Positions 1 through 10,280 of a DNA stretch of 20,862 nucleotides are shown here, one piece after another. The translations under genes and the position numbers were made by a program. The stretch spans positions 1-20,862 of the forward strand of contig JANBQC010000507.1 of assembly GCA_027576995.1 (NCBI GenBank), in the 5' to 3' direction. Below the pieces are notes generated by a model. The model saw nothing but the letters and a program-made list of their open reading frames with translations. It ran no database searches and was not told the origin of the DNA. Source of the stretch: Dimargaris cristalligena (Eukaryota > Kickxellomycota > Dimargaritomycetes > Dimargaritales > Dimargaritaceae). How positions within the stretch are numbered: the first letter of the stretch is position 1; each line of letters opens with the position of its first letter.

Positions 1-1550
1 AATTACCAAGAATCACTGCGACGCGATTCAACGATTCTACGTTAATATGGGTGACCAATCGGCTGAGCGGTCCACAGGGGCCAATATACCATGGCCATGC
101 TGTAGTGCATAACAAAAATATCCAATGCATCTGTTATTTGAAATCGGTCACACCGAATTCAGCACCTATCGAACTTGTGACTGGGGCTAAAGAGGGAACC
201 CGTTCGGATTCCAATATCAATAGATAGGTTGGCGGCACTCGAAAGCTCCTACCCACCCTGACACAGTATTCTTGCCTCATTCCCACTTATTCATTCAACC
301 AAGGAGTCAGTATACACCATCACTCATGGATAGTTCAGGGTATGTTAAGGGCCGACCCTTAATTCAGGAACCCGCTATCCCAGCCTCATTTGTCCCATGG
401 AGTGATTCGGAAGAAAGGGGAATAACCCTGAATGTAAGGGTGGTAATGGTACCTAATCCGATTAAATGAAGGAACACAAAATATGGTGAATCTAAACAAA
501 CAAGAATGACAGGAAAATAACTGGTGTTATTGACATTGGCACCTGGCCTCAGCATGAGCTGAAGGAACCAACGGTTGATAGAGGTACCAAATAAAATGGC
601 CTCGTCATCGTACAGACTAAGCCTAGTAGGTAATACCTGTAATATTATCGAATATTCCCTGATATACATGCTGGCCACCTTACCAAAAAACCAAAGCATA
701 TATTTCCAGCCATACTGATACTGCTTATTCGTCAATCTAATTATCTAATCAAGACTGATATATAGACGGCGAATAATCCAATGAAGTTTTCTTTACTCAT
801 TTCGATTAGTAAATCGGAACTGCATATAAGAGTCACGATTACAAAAACTAGTATGGCAAGGGGGTAGGCCGTCGTCTGGTTCGGAAAGAATACATTAAAC
901 TGAACCGCTAGGGTCACGTTTGTTGGAATCATTCTAGAATCAATTGAATGAATAATAAATAACCAAGGTGGGATGTCTAGTAACGTCGTATGCTGGGAGG
1001 ATAGCCAAAAACAGCATGCGCTACTAAATGGTAAACAATAAGCTATGTCTATGAAGATTGGGTATACGAAAGGGCGACAAAAGGATATGCAGTCCTACAG
1101 GGGCATACGCTACAACTAATTCAGGATAGTCATTTTACGTGAAGGCCAGAACTGCCGTGGGTCCACCCCAGGGTCTCAAGAACCAAATCATAACATCATT
1201 CGGGTAAACGTGATTAACCATTGCAATCCCCTCGACTGAATAAGAGGGTAACGTATCTGGTTGAGGCCGCGATTGGGGTTGCCCAGTGTATCGGCCTTGA
1301 GATTGAGTCTGGCCCCTTGACCGGTTTAGACAGTACATACCACATATTGAGGCGGGTGCTACGGATACGAATAGCACGTACCCTAGATTCAACACACGCA
1401 TTAAATTAGGAATGACCTGAATGATTGTGTATCGCCCCACCCAGTGGGGCCAACGGACGCGCTTACGGTTGTACGTTAAGGTAGCCCAAAGTAACTACAG
1501 CGCGATTCTTGTCGCCTCAGCAACGTGACTTTTCCGTATAACCACTCCCG
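1..1550. other. Left flank: no certain gene; AT-rich, with three open stretches on the minus strand
   Basis: No confident gene is present. The notable content is three consecutive open stretches on the minus strand, at 1494-1138, 1094-744 and 744-367 (119, 117 and 126 codons), which are treated separately. The + strand shows only short open frames. The sequence is AT-rich compared with the exons further right. The last part must contain upstream control sequence for the peptide-precursor gene that begins at 1734. Confidence 0.5.
364..1494 (-). pseudogene. Possible relict (or unspliced) multi-span membrane-protein gene
   Basis: I do not recognise this. Three open stretches lie end to end on the minus strand: 1494-1138, 1094-744 and 744-367. 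The first and third are in the same frame and the middle one is shifted by one base, as expected from a pair of compensating indels or from introns that I could not place. All three are rich in hydrophobic runs suggesting membrane spans, for example YPLAILVFVIVTLICSS around 870-820. The first also holds a polar Gln/Pro/Arg-rich loop. No initiator ATG in good context, conserved motif or convincing splice-site pair was found. AT-rich DNA tends to encode Phe/Ile/Leu/Tyr by chance, so this may be non-coding. A receptor or transporter is possible but unsupported. Confidence 0.22.
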
Positions 1551-1558
1551 TATAAATA
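1551..1558 (+). promoter_or_regulatory. TATA box of the peptide-precursor gene
   Basis: A perfect TATAAATA lies about 175 nt upstream of the ATG at 1734 and is followed by a pyrimidine-rich leader (about 1600-1733) with a run of ten T at 1666-1675. A strong TATA and CT-rich leader are common in highly expressed fungal genes. The leader also holds a branch-point-like TTCTAAC (1633-1639) and a CCCTAG (1655-1660), which would make a good 3' splice site if the 5' UTR has an intron. Confidence 0.6.
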
Positions 1559-1733
1559 CTGCGACCATTGCCCGCAAATTAATGAAAATCATCATCAGCT
1601 CAAGCAACTTCCATCTCTTACGACTCAGTTCATTCTAACGACTCTTCTCTTCCCCCCTAGAACTCTTTTTTTTTTAAAGTTTACGACCTATTCTCTACAC
1701 CCTCCTTCCTACCCTCACCGCCAAACCATCAAC

Positions 1734-2237
1734 ATGCGTTTCTCCACCACCATTGCCCTCTTCGGCCTCGCCGTCCTCGCCTCCACTGTAATGGCCTCCC
1801 CCGCCGGTCCCGCCGAAGGAGAAGCCGGTGCCGTTGACTTCGATGATGATGACAACACCGGCCTTTTCGACACTGAGAGCGCCGACGATGATGCCTCTTC
1901 CATTATCGGCAAGCGCGATTTCCAACAGACCAAGGAGAAGAGCGGTATGATCGGTATGCCCATCATCTTCGGCGCCAAAGGCCAGAAGACCTGGTTGGAA
2001 CGCCAGCACGCCCCCGTTCATGCTGCTAGACCCGCTTACCGCCAGCCCGCCCACAAGTCGTACGCCCCCAAGTACCGCCGTGATTTCCAGCAGACTAAGG
2101 AGAAGAGCGGTATGATCGGCTTCCCCATCATCTTCGGCACCAAGGGCCAGAAGACTTGGTTGGAACGTCCCGCTGAGGTCCGCCAGGCCCCTGTCCACGC
2201 CAAGCCCTATGCCCCCAAGCACTACGGCAAATACTAA
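1734..2237 (+). CDS. Secreted Kex2-processed repeat precursor with two near-identical peptide units
   Basis: This 167-residue, single-exon protein belongs to no family I can name. Residues 1-21 form a signal peptide (MRFSTT, a hydrophobic core, then VMASP). Residues 22-59 form an acidic pro-region (DFDDDD, DDD). A KR pair at 60-61 and an RR pair at 115-116 are typical Kex2 cleavage sites. Each is followed directly by the same 29-residue unit, at 62-90 and 117-145, starting DFQQTKEKSG and ending KTWLER. The units differ at only two positions (Met75/Phe130, Ala81/Thr136). Each has a basic Ala/Pro/His/Tyr tail containing APVHA and YAPK. Cleavage would release peptides of about 53 and 51 residues, basic and without Cys. 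The ATG has A at -3, and no earlier in-frame ATG was seen. The architecture matches fungal Kex2-processed repeat proteins, which include alpha-factor-like pheromones and RiPP precursors. Pheromone, antimicrobial and surface peptide remain alternatives. Confidence 0.85.
   Translation: MRFSTTIALFGLAVLASTVMASPAGPAEGEAGAVDFDDDDNTGLFDTESADDDASSIIGKRDFQQTKEKSGMIGMPIIFGAKGQKTWLERQHAPVHAARPAYRQPAHKSYAPKYRRDFQQTKEKSGMIGFPIIFGTKGQKTWLERPAEVRQAPVHAKPYAPKHYGKY
1917..2003 (+). repeat. Peptide unit 1 coding repeat (29 codons)
   Basis: First copy of the 87-nt unit, immediately after the AAG CGC (KR) codons at 1911-1916. It differs from copy 2 at 9 nucleotides in 8 codons, six of which are synonymous third-position changes. 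Confidence 0.9.
2082..2168 (+). repeat. Peptide unit 2 coding repeat (29 codons)
   Basis: Second copy of the 87-nt unit, immediately after CGC CGT (RR) at 2076-2081. It carries Phe for Met and Thr for Ala compared with copy 1. The flanking tails of both units share APVHA and YAPK motifs, so the duplicated segment was originally about 55 codons long. Confidence 0.9.
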
Positions 2238-2324
2238 GCAAATTACCATTCACCACACAGCCTAACCGGCCTATTCTGTCTAGGGGTACTAGTCTTACTA
2301 TTTTCGATGATTTCATCGTGACCT

Positions 2325-2330
2325 AATAAA
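2325..2330 (+). terminator. AATAAA polyadenylation signal of the peptide-precursor gene
   Basis: An exact AATAAA lies 88 nt downstream of the TAA stop at 2235-2237, a normal distance for a fungal 3' UTR. Confidence 0.5.
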
Positions 2331-5300
2331 TACTTGTCTAAGTTCATTCGAAAGCGAAATCTGCAGCGATGATTAACATGACATTTTGGTGGGAGTACAT
2401 TAATACCATTGTGAATACTTTGTGTGCTTTATCTAATAGATTCTTTTAAAACTAACACTTATTGATTAATCCGAAAACCTTGTTAAGATAGGAAAAACCC
2501 TAGAATTTCCAATATCTTGTGTCCATTGGCCTAGATTCAGTGAGGTTACTTAGCTGCTGGAAAGCCATATCATTCGTTCCACATTGGATTTGATCGCTAT
2601 GTCTCACTTATTTGGCAATGACAATGACCTTAGAATATCTTCTAATTTTACTTGTATATTCACTATAGATCCTATTTTCAGTAATTAAAGTACTACTGAC
2701 TCAGATTGTACTGCCTAACTTCACAGCGCCACTGTTAATTTGGGAGTATTAATAGAATTTGTGGAATTTTTCTTTTATATCTGATCTCAAATTTTAGTAG
2801 TTACCTACCTTAACACGTTACTAGAGCCCATGTGGTAAGTTTCGTAGTATTAAAGCGTTTGGATATGACTTGAGCGGTACCATCAGCAGGAGACAACATA
2901 AGTATGATATCTATATATAATTACCTAGGCGCGGGGAGCTTAACGGGGGGTGAGTGTATACTTTTTTTGACGTTTTCAGATAAATGTATGTTAAGGAATG
3001 CCATACCGTGACGTGTGAGGGGATGTGTACTTGGTGATGGTGTCGGGAGGCCACCCGGGATCGGTGATAGCAGCAACTGAATACAGCCACTGGTATCTGT
3101 AAGCCTTCGATAGAAGCGGGAAGTGCCTTCAGATTGCTGGTGAAGAGGTAGCGGAGAAGGCTTCTGGTTGTCTGTCACATTTCAACTAATAATCATTTTT
3201 CTTTCAGGCACAGCCATGGGAAGGATGTCATGGCATAGTAATGCTTAGTTCGAGTAATAGCGAAGGCCAGAGTCTGGTTTTTAAAGATTGAATTGGCCTA
3301 CACAATGCCCCAGTTTCGAGTTAAAATGTCAACCATCTATTGGTCTGAAAGGCAAGGATTTGTACAGTTGGTATACTGAATGGAAAAGGGCAGCTCTGTA
3401 TAAAATTAATACCTGAATGCTAACCATAAGAAACATCAGTTATTAACAGGGCTGACTGATTTACCAATATTCTTCACCCACTATTATATTTAAAGGCATT
3501 GCCATATTTTTCATTGGGTTAATTTAAGTTTTCTAAAGGGAATAGGTAATGTTACATGAGTTAACCACTCTTAGTCTGTCAAGATTCCTGAGGATAGGCT
3601 TCTAATGGTAGGCAGGGCTTAGACTCAGCCAAGTGGTCTTCTAGCATTAGGATAGGGGCAGTACTAACTAATAAAGGGTAAGTGCCAGTATATGTAAGGG
3701 ATATGCAGCAGGCACACTTATAAGTTAGTACAGAGGAGTGAATGTATATAGAGTTTATTAGGGTAAACTAGGGGAGAGGAATAGCTGCCATTTAACTAGT
3801 CCCAGTAGGGACCAGTTATATATATGCAGGGGACTACTCCAAAGAAAGGTCCCCAAAGGAAGATATTACTAAAACTGCTAGTGGATAACTAACTGGCCAG
3901 ATGGTGTAGGGACATGGAAGACTCAGCTGGGAACTGGAAGAGTTGTTAGATCAGCCCGGGAGTGAATGGTGGGTTCTGGAGTTAAGAAGGAAAAGGGTTA
4001 TATAATATGGAAGGGTCCTATAGTACCAGGGGCAACTATGGGAAGGTAATATAGCACTATAAGGCCTAATAGGGGTGGTGATTGTTAAGTACCAATTTAG
4101 GTTAGATTAGGAGGGCCAACATTCACATAATTTATTCAATTAACAGAAGCCAGAATATAAAAAGGGTGCTATCTTCAGCTATATACAACTACATATATAT
4201 ATGTATATATATAAAGATGTACCAGAAACATAAACTAGAAAATAAACCACATTTAACCCACACTTTGGCAGTCACCTCAAAGTTAGTTATTTAAGTGGAG
4301 GCTGGGTTGTTTTCCCAACTGTGTTCAGCCTTGGAGAGCACAGAGCTGTGGTCAAAGGCAGGGTAATCCCTCAGGATAAACACAGGATACCTGGTGGCCT
4401 CCTTTGTAGGGTGACTTAATATTATTTCCTCCTGCATTATTACAGAGGATGGCAGGTCCGTTTTAGTACAGACAGCTGCCAAGAAGGGGAGAAATGGCCA
4501 TGGTATGGCCATTGGAAAAAGGAGGAATGAGGGGAGAAAGAGGAGGGGGGTGGGAGAAAGAAAAGCAAATGGAGAGCAGTATAGATGAAAGTGTTTCTTG
4601 GCATATGTTGTCAATGATAGGTTACTTTGGATGGCATTCACTTGCCTACTTATAACCGACTGGCTATTTTATTAAACAGATACAGTGTAAGCAGCACCTA
4701 ACTATCCCTTCAAAGGGGACTACCTTCATGTGACCATTCCAAAACAGGAATAGGGGGATAATACCCTAATCAGTGATGTATATTGGGAATTGGCCAGATA
4801 ATGGTTACCATACCCTGATGGTCCCTTTGTCTACACATATGGCTTCATGGATGTCTTTTGCAATTAAAATATCTACAAGGCAATTATCATTGGATTACGG
4901 TTAGGCATAATGAATAGGTAGTATGGCCTAAGGCACCACCTGCGGCACCTAGTCTTGGGATAGGGCTACAGATGAGGCTATTAACTGAAGACTGCTACAT
5001 TGTAAAAATTTCATGACAACAATGCCAAAAAGTGTCCTGATTTTCTGGGTCTGTTTCCACCCAAGGATCATCAGACTATCTGTGACAGCTAGATCCGTCA
5101 TTGCTGTCTGCTACATGTCTTGTTGGGGGAAATGAATCTGCCTATCGGCCATTGTACTGTGCCATTGATGGCTCCCGTTAAACCCTACCAGTCCCATTTA
5201 AACACCAACCAGACCATTGCCTAGTCATAGCATAGTCACAGCCAAATAATGCTGCACCCCTAATAGGAAAGGTGAAACTTTTTGGCCTTCGGCTATGGAA

Positions 5301-6347
5301 TTAAACCAATGGATGGACTAGGACTAATTGATATCCATTCAAGTACAATTGTGTTCAGACATGTTAATTAAATCACTGCCAGTTTACTTTTGGCATTGGC
5401 AGAAACTGGGGAGCGGAATGGTAAGTCTGGATGGTCCATAGTCTAGTGGCTGTGCTGTAATTTCATGAATTCGGTGGCAAGCTGGTATCCCGGAGCAATA
5501 TTCACACCATTGCAGTCACCATGATTCTTTAGAATGACCCTACTGCTTTTGGATCGCATGTCCATAGTATGGGTTGGTTGCATTAAATGGACACAAGTCA
5601 CGTTTCTGTGCTGTCCCGTGGCTTTGTTGTCTTCCTAGATTGTGGGGTGCTTACAAGACTAGTGGTTAGGTATAAGATGGATAAAATTCAAACCAGCTGC
5701 AGAAGGTTTTACATAATATGTGTATGGGCAAATGTGAGAATAGCTTTTAACCAGTAATATTGGCCTTATCCAATGGATTTTTCATTATACAGCCTGAATG
5801 AGCTTCTTCCAAATGATAAGATTACTTTTCAACAAAGTTCCACTCCATAAATCAGAGTTGGTAGAAGTAACAAAGATGCTGTAATAGTTGGTGTGGCATA
5901 CTCGCAAAATATAGATGACCGTATAAATATATCTACCATTTATTCAATTATTGGCTTAACCAGTTGCTTTTATTATGGAATGCATGGCCCTTTACAGCAA
6001 GTAAGATTACATGGTGGGATATCGTTTTTAGGCGTAGGGAAGGAGTAATACCGGTAACCAGTATATTTTGTGGATAGCTATCCATTTGTTTAGATAGTAA
6101 TTTGAGGATGCGAAAAGCTGCATGAATAGATGTCCAAGTTAAAGTACATTGATTTATCTAAGTTCAAATCACCGCCCCTCCCCTTCCACGCTCCACACAC
6201 ACCATTAATCGACAGTTGCTTAACCAAGGCCAAATTGCAATAGGTCACAGATTAACCGGAATTACCAGGCTGATAGCTGTAATTGACCCCTCTTTACTTT
6301 TTCCGATTTTGAAGGAGTATGGAAACGGGTTCCACATGCGACCCACG
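2331..6347. other. 4-kb stretch with no recognisable gene
   Basis: The longest open frames, at 3178-2921 and 4641-4291 on the minus strand, have biased, low-complexity translations, no conserved motif and no supporting splice signals, so I call no gene. The sequence is AT-rich. From about 3600 to 4110 the + strand is strongly purine-rich with many GGG and AGG runs. A short alternating AT tract lies at 4191-4213. I found no tRNA, long terminal repeats or clear transposon ends by eye. It could hold an untranslated RNA, a degraded repeat or plain spacer. The right end also contains the 3' flank of the minus-strand gene ending at 6348. Confidence 0.5.
4191..4213. repeat. Short AT dinucleotide tract
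   Basis: An alternating AT tract interrupted by one GT (ATATATATATG then TATATATATA), a near-palindromic microsatellite in the gene-free region. Confidence 0.7.
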
Positions 6348-9035
6348 TTAATGCCGCGGCGAACGGATAATTTTGCGTAGTCGCTCCGACATGCTGGACG
6401 CCCGACTACTACGACTCGGTGGGGAGGACGCATTGTAGCTCGAACCGGGCATAACGTCGCTAGACGACCGTGGGGATGAACTATAATGCGGGTCGGGGCG
6501 TGTATAAGCACTATTGCCTGAAGTGGAAGGTCGAACGGGGGGTAGGACCGAGGGGGTCGGGGAGGAAATCATGGGCTGCGGCGGCAAGGTCGAGGAACGG
6601 GTGGCGGAAATTATGTAGCGGGGTGGGGGTAACGGTAAAGGTAGGGTAGTCGTTGGAGATGATGAGGAAGTGGCAGTGGTCGGGGTAGTGCGGTTATGGG
6701 GAAGGGTAAAATCAGTGGGGGTGGCCTCGGGACTAACCGCGCGTGAATTGGAGTAGGGGAGGGGGAGGAGGGAGGCGGCACCCTGGGGCTGGCCGGGGCC
6801 GACTGCTCGGTGGTGCCTCGTATGACAGGGGCTGGGACTGGTGGCGATCTGGGAATGAGAGGACGGAGTATCGGTCCGGTAAGTCCCCGGCGGATGGGTG
6901 GAGGGGTATTGGTGGCGTGGGGTGGAACGGTCTCCCCCAGGAGGGTTATGCGATCGCGTAGATTCAGTGGTCGACGTAGCGTCGGGGGCCGTGGGGCTGG
7001 CCGGATGGCTGCCCACGTACACATGGTCTAGGCTTAAACTGACACTTTCCCGTGGGGCCGCAAACACGGGGTTGATGATGATGGAGTTGGTCCGACCCCG
7101 GTTGCGTAGGCGAGAGGGAGTAGATGTCGATGGGACGTTGCCCGAGCGCGAAGGCCCCGGCGGGTGGGAAGTGGTAAGTGAAACGGCCGGTACTTGAGAA
7201 GATTGAGTGACGGTGAAGGGTTTAGGGGAGGTCTTGTCCTCTAGTAAGTGGTGGGGATGGTGAGGGGACGGCTTCGGGACCGGGTGCAATGAGGCGAGGG
7301 TATCCAAGATCTCGTATTGGCGAAAGTCAATTCGGCCCCGAGTGGGTAGCCGGTCATTAAGGCGAAGGAGAAGGTGGCCAATGTGATCCAAATGGGCTTT
7401 GGTTTTTTCGGCATGGCGGCTCAGCGAGCGAACTGGGTTTGGGTTATTGGGAATACGATTATGGGTTAGAACCGGCATGTATAAAGGCAGCCAAATAGGT
7501 TGACCACAAATTCTCGGGTATTTCGGGCAACCCAGTTAGTCATTAGGAAACCAAAGGACTATGGGAACAAGTGCTATATAATAACTCACTTTAAAGAAAC
7601 CAAGTAAAGGGTATTGGCGTTATAATGCGCAGTTGGAACGAGTCTTACCTGATGAGAGACTACTGGAGTAAGCCTTGATCTTGGCTGTGCGGTCATGTAA
7701 CTGGCCAAATATTTGGGCGGATCGAGTTTCAACTTTCGATATCTGGTCAAGAATGATCGACTAAAATGGCGGGGAAAGGTGTTCAGATGGTATACGGAGC
7801 ACGGTTAAGAGATATTAAATGCAAGTGCACGTAAAATCTAAATCGGCTTTCAAATACGATAAGCTAGAATCAGGAGCAAGGAATTGCTGGTACACGAGGA
7901 CACTACTGATTTGTATGGATCAATGGGATCCCAAAGTGTTTACCTGTTCTTTTTGGACATCGTCGACAAGGGCCTGGACTTGATTCCGATAGACGTAGAA
8001 TATGTGAGGAATGGCATCGAACATGGGTGACGCGACTGGATAGCATCGGGTAAGTATAATGGGGTAGGTCAATATAACATCAAGGAAATATACAAATAAT
8101 GTCCGTTAGAGATTATGTAGGGTACCGACATAAGGCTTGACTAAATATCAATATTGTTCAAAACAAATCACAATCCTACCTTCAAGGGCCAGATGGCTTG
8201 TCCCATTGCTAGCGGGCCATAGATTCGAGAGACTGAGGCCACTACTGACATCGGGTTTAAATATTGGCCGGAACTGGAAAGTCGAATGAGGTGGGATAAA
8301 ATACAAGTCCGCTATGTAATGGCATCAGAAAATATACCGGTGGGATATTCTGCGGGTATAATTGGTCTACAGTAGATTCGAGTAATTTAGCCAAGTCGAT
8401 GGGAGTGGCTGAATGAGGCTTACCTCGGGTAGGTGATGGAGCTTATCGAGTTCGGCGTCCTGGGTATCGGATGCGCTCAACGGCCGAAATAAAGTGATTA
8501 TATTGGTCTGGAGGTAGAGTAGTCCAAGAAAGTTGGGTAGGCGTCGTTAGGAAGCGGGTGGTATGATGAAGCAGCCAATAAATAGGTATCAGTAGAGTCG
8601 GAGGAAATAGGTGGGAGGGCAGTATAGCCTTGTGGAATTCAAAAAGCCCCCCCCCCACTCGCCAGCCAGTCAGGGTATAATACGGAGAACGGGACTTACT
8701 TGACCAGAAGGACGCCGAGTCCTGGGCGAAAGACGAGAGCCCGTGGAATTCGGAGACCCGTGTTCCTCGGGAATGAACTGTAAGTGAAAAGTGTGGGACC
8801 GGCCGGCAGAGTCAGCGAATGACGAGGCGGACGACACCGACGATGCCGCCGGGAGGTGCTTATCGTATTCAATCATTGAGAACCGCTGACGGGCGGTAAG
8901 GCTCTTCGTGCGGGGAGTCGGCGGGTGGGGTGGCAGGCCGTGGGTGGTGTGTGTCCGGCGAGACGGCCGACCCATGTGGGGTGGGGCCGGGGGTAGTCCA
9001 CTGCCGGCGTAGGACGCGGAGTTGGAATGGGCCAT
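6348..9035 (-). CDS. BORC complex subunit 5 (myrlysin/LOH12CR1 family), with long disordered C-terminal tail
   Basis: Homologue of BORCS5, the BORC subunit that anchors the complex on lysosomes and late endosomes for Arl8/kinesin-driven positioning. I assembled six exons with matching phases: 9035-8700, 8507-8424, 8273-8180, 8035-7944, 7742-7649, 7432-6348, giving 594 residues. Donors are GTAAGT, GTAAGC, GTAGGA, GTAAAC and GTAAGA; TTCTAAC precedes the last acceptor. Residues 129-147 (AELDKLHHLPEFRPIF) match the family's conserved segment before its coiled coil. Residues about 175-260 form the helical region, and 255-270 (RLNDRLPTRGRIDF) match the family's signature end. Residues 285-594 are a Pro/Ser/Thr-rich tail ending in a basic segment. 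The human protein is about 196 residues, so the tail is an extension. Family members are N-myristoylated, but this start reads MAHS; an internal in-frame MGRPSR begins at 8975. An unseen first exon is possible. Confidence 0.8.
8647..8656. repeat. C10 homopolymer in BORCS5 intron 1
   Basis: A run of ten C on the + strand, inside the first intron (8699-8508) of the BORCS5-like gene. A likely place for length polymorphism or sequencing error, without effect on the coding exons. Confidence 0.7.
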
Positions 9036-10280
9036 GTCCGGGGGGGGAGTGTGCACTACCGTGCAGAGGGGTGTGGACAGATATAGAGGTGTAGAACCAA
9101 GGGAATATGAAATTCACGTGGAAATGGGATTGGGGCGCTTAGGAAGGCTAGGCCAGCTAGTCGGTGGGTTGCGGATTTTTTGGAGGGGTATTGTTAATTA
9201 GTAAAAGGACCATAAAGACAAGAGTTCGTAGAGAAGTCCAAGAGGTGCAGCATGTCACGCACTCACGGGGAACAATAGTCAAGGTAGAAAAGTGCCACTG
9301 GGAATGAACCAGAGTAAAAAGCCTTCTTCCATCTCTAGCCCGTCTCCAAAGGGGCGCACCTATCTTGCTTAATTCCAGTATAAGTGGAACGGAAGAGAAT
9401 ATAGCACACTCCCCATAAATGCCAATCATATAGCATGGCACACTGCAATTAGTGTTTGGATATATTAGGAGGGAGGCTATAGATCATTCTGTCGCCATTC
9501 AATCATTTATAAACCACCAGCTGTGCCCTCTTTCTATGCCGCTCGCTTTGGCGTATGACGAAATCCGAGTGGGGACTAAGTAAACTAGTAAATACCGAGG
9601 AGGGTTATTTATGGAAAAGATATATAAGTTTAAAATAAGTATTTTATTGAAACATGAAGATCTTTTGAGTATGCGAGTCGCTACTTCTTTTATATCTATA
9701 TCTCTGGTATCTGGGTAGAGTGACTGCCGTTCGCTGCTTGTTCGGAGGGGGCCGCTATAGTGAGGGGGTTAGATGGAGCGTTCTCATTGGTTGAGATGAG
9801 GGGTCATCCTGACTCAGGGTTGTCCGCCCCCTCTGAGGGTTGCAGGCGCAGGACGGGGTGGGTCATGTGGCGAGTGATTCCTGTCTATTATATAGAGCCT
9901 GGCACCCAGTAGTCCCCCACCCCTAGCCTCAGTCATTCATGCGAGGGATGGTGCATATCTGTCAGCAAGGGACTGAATTACCTGGTAACTAGACCCTATC
10001 CCCTACCCAGTTTATAATATCAATGACCCGGCGCCGGGATACCAACGAGCCCCCACATTAATTAGATTGATTTATACAGCGAATGAGTTCCGGGAAGCAT
10101 GAAATGCCAACGGGTATGAAGGATAATACAAGACGATTTGAGCCCATTGGTGAAGTAGGAGCTTCCCTAGCCTCCAAATACGACTAGTTCAAACATACAC
10201 ACACCCCATCACTAAATGAGATACTTGGCCTACGATGGCATTCTGTGGTTGGAAATATGGCCCTAAAAAAAGGATACAGC
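9036..10280. other. Intergenic: 5' flank of BORCS5-like gene and 3' flank of thioesterase gene
   Basis: No open frame here has recognisable homology. A minus-strand frame at 9441-9157 lacks motifs. On the minus strand a GTGAGT donor-like site (about 9266-9261) and a TAG acceptor-like site just before the BORCS5 start raise the possibility of an extra 5' exon, but no ATG-led exon fits convincingly. A short MGSVLY frame at about 9414 ends after 15 codons. Confidence 0.4.

Noticed and set aside
4291..4641. Minus-strand 116-codon frame rich in Leu, Phe and Pro
   Set aside because: Its composition comes from a purine-rich + strand tract; no domain, start context or splice sites were found.
5180..5470. 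Possible inverted repeat arms around CTAGTCATAG and CTAGACTATG-like words, also vaguely shared with 10620-10662
   Set aside because: The matches are short and broken. Without a genome-wide self-comparison they are not distinguishable from chance.
8443..8658. Minus-strand open frame ending in a Tyr/Arg-rich sequence between BORCS5 exons
   Set aside because: The spliced exon 8507-8424 in another frame joins in phase to both neighbours and carries the BORCS5 motif.
9157..9441. Minus-strand open frame as a first exon of the BORCS5-like gene
   Set aside because: It has no ATG-led frame that reaches a donor in the right phase and no family similarity.
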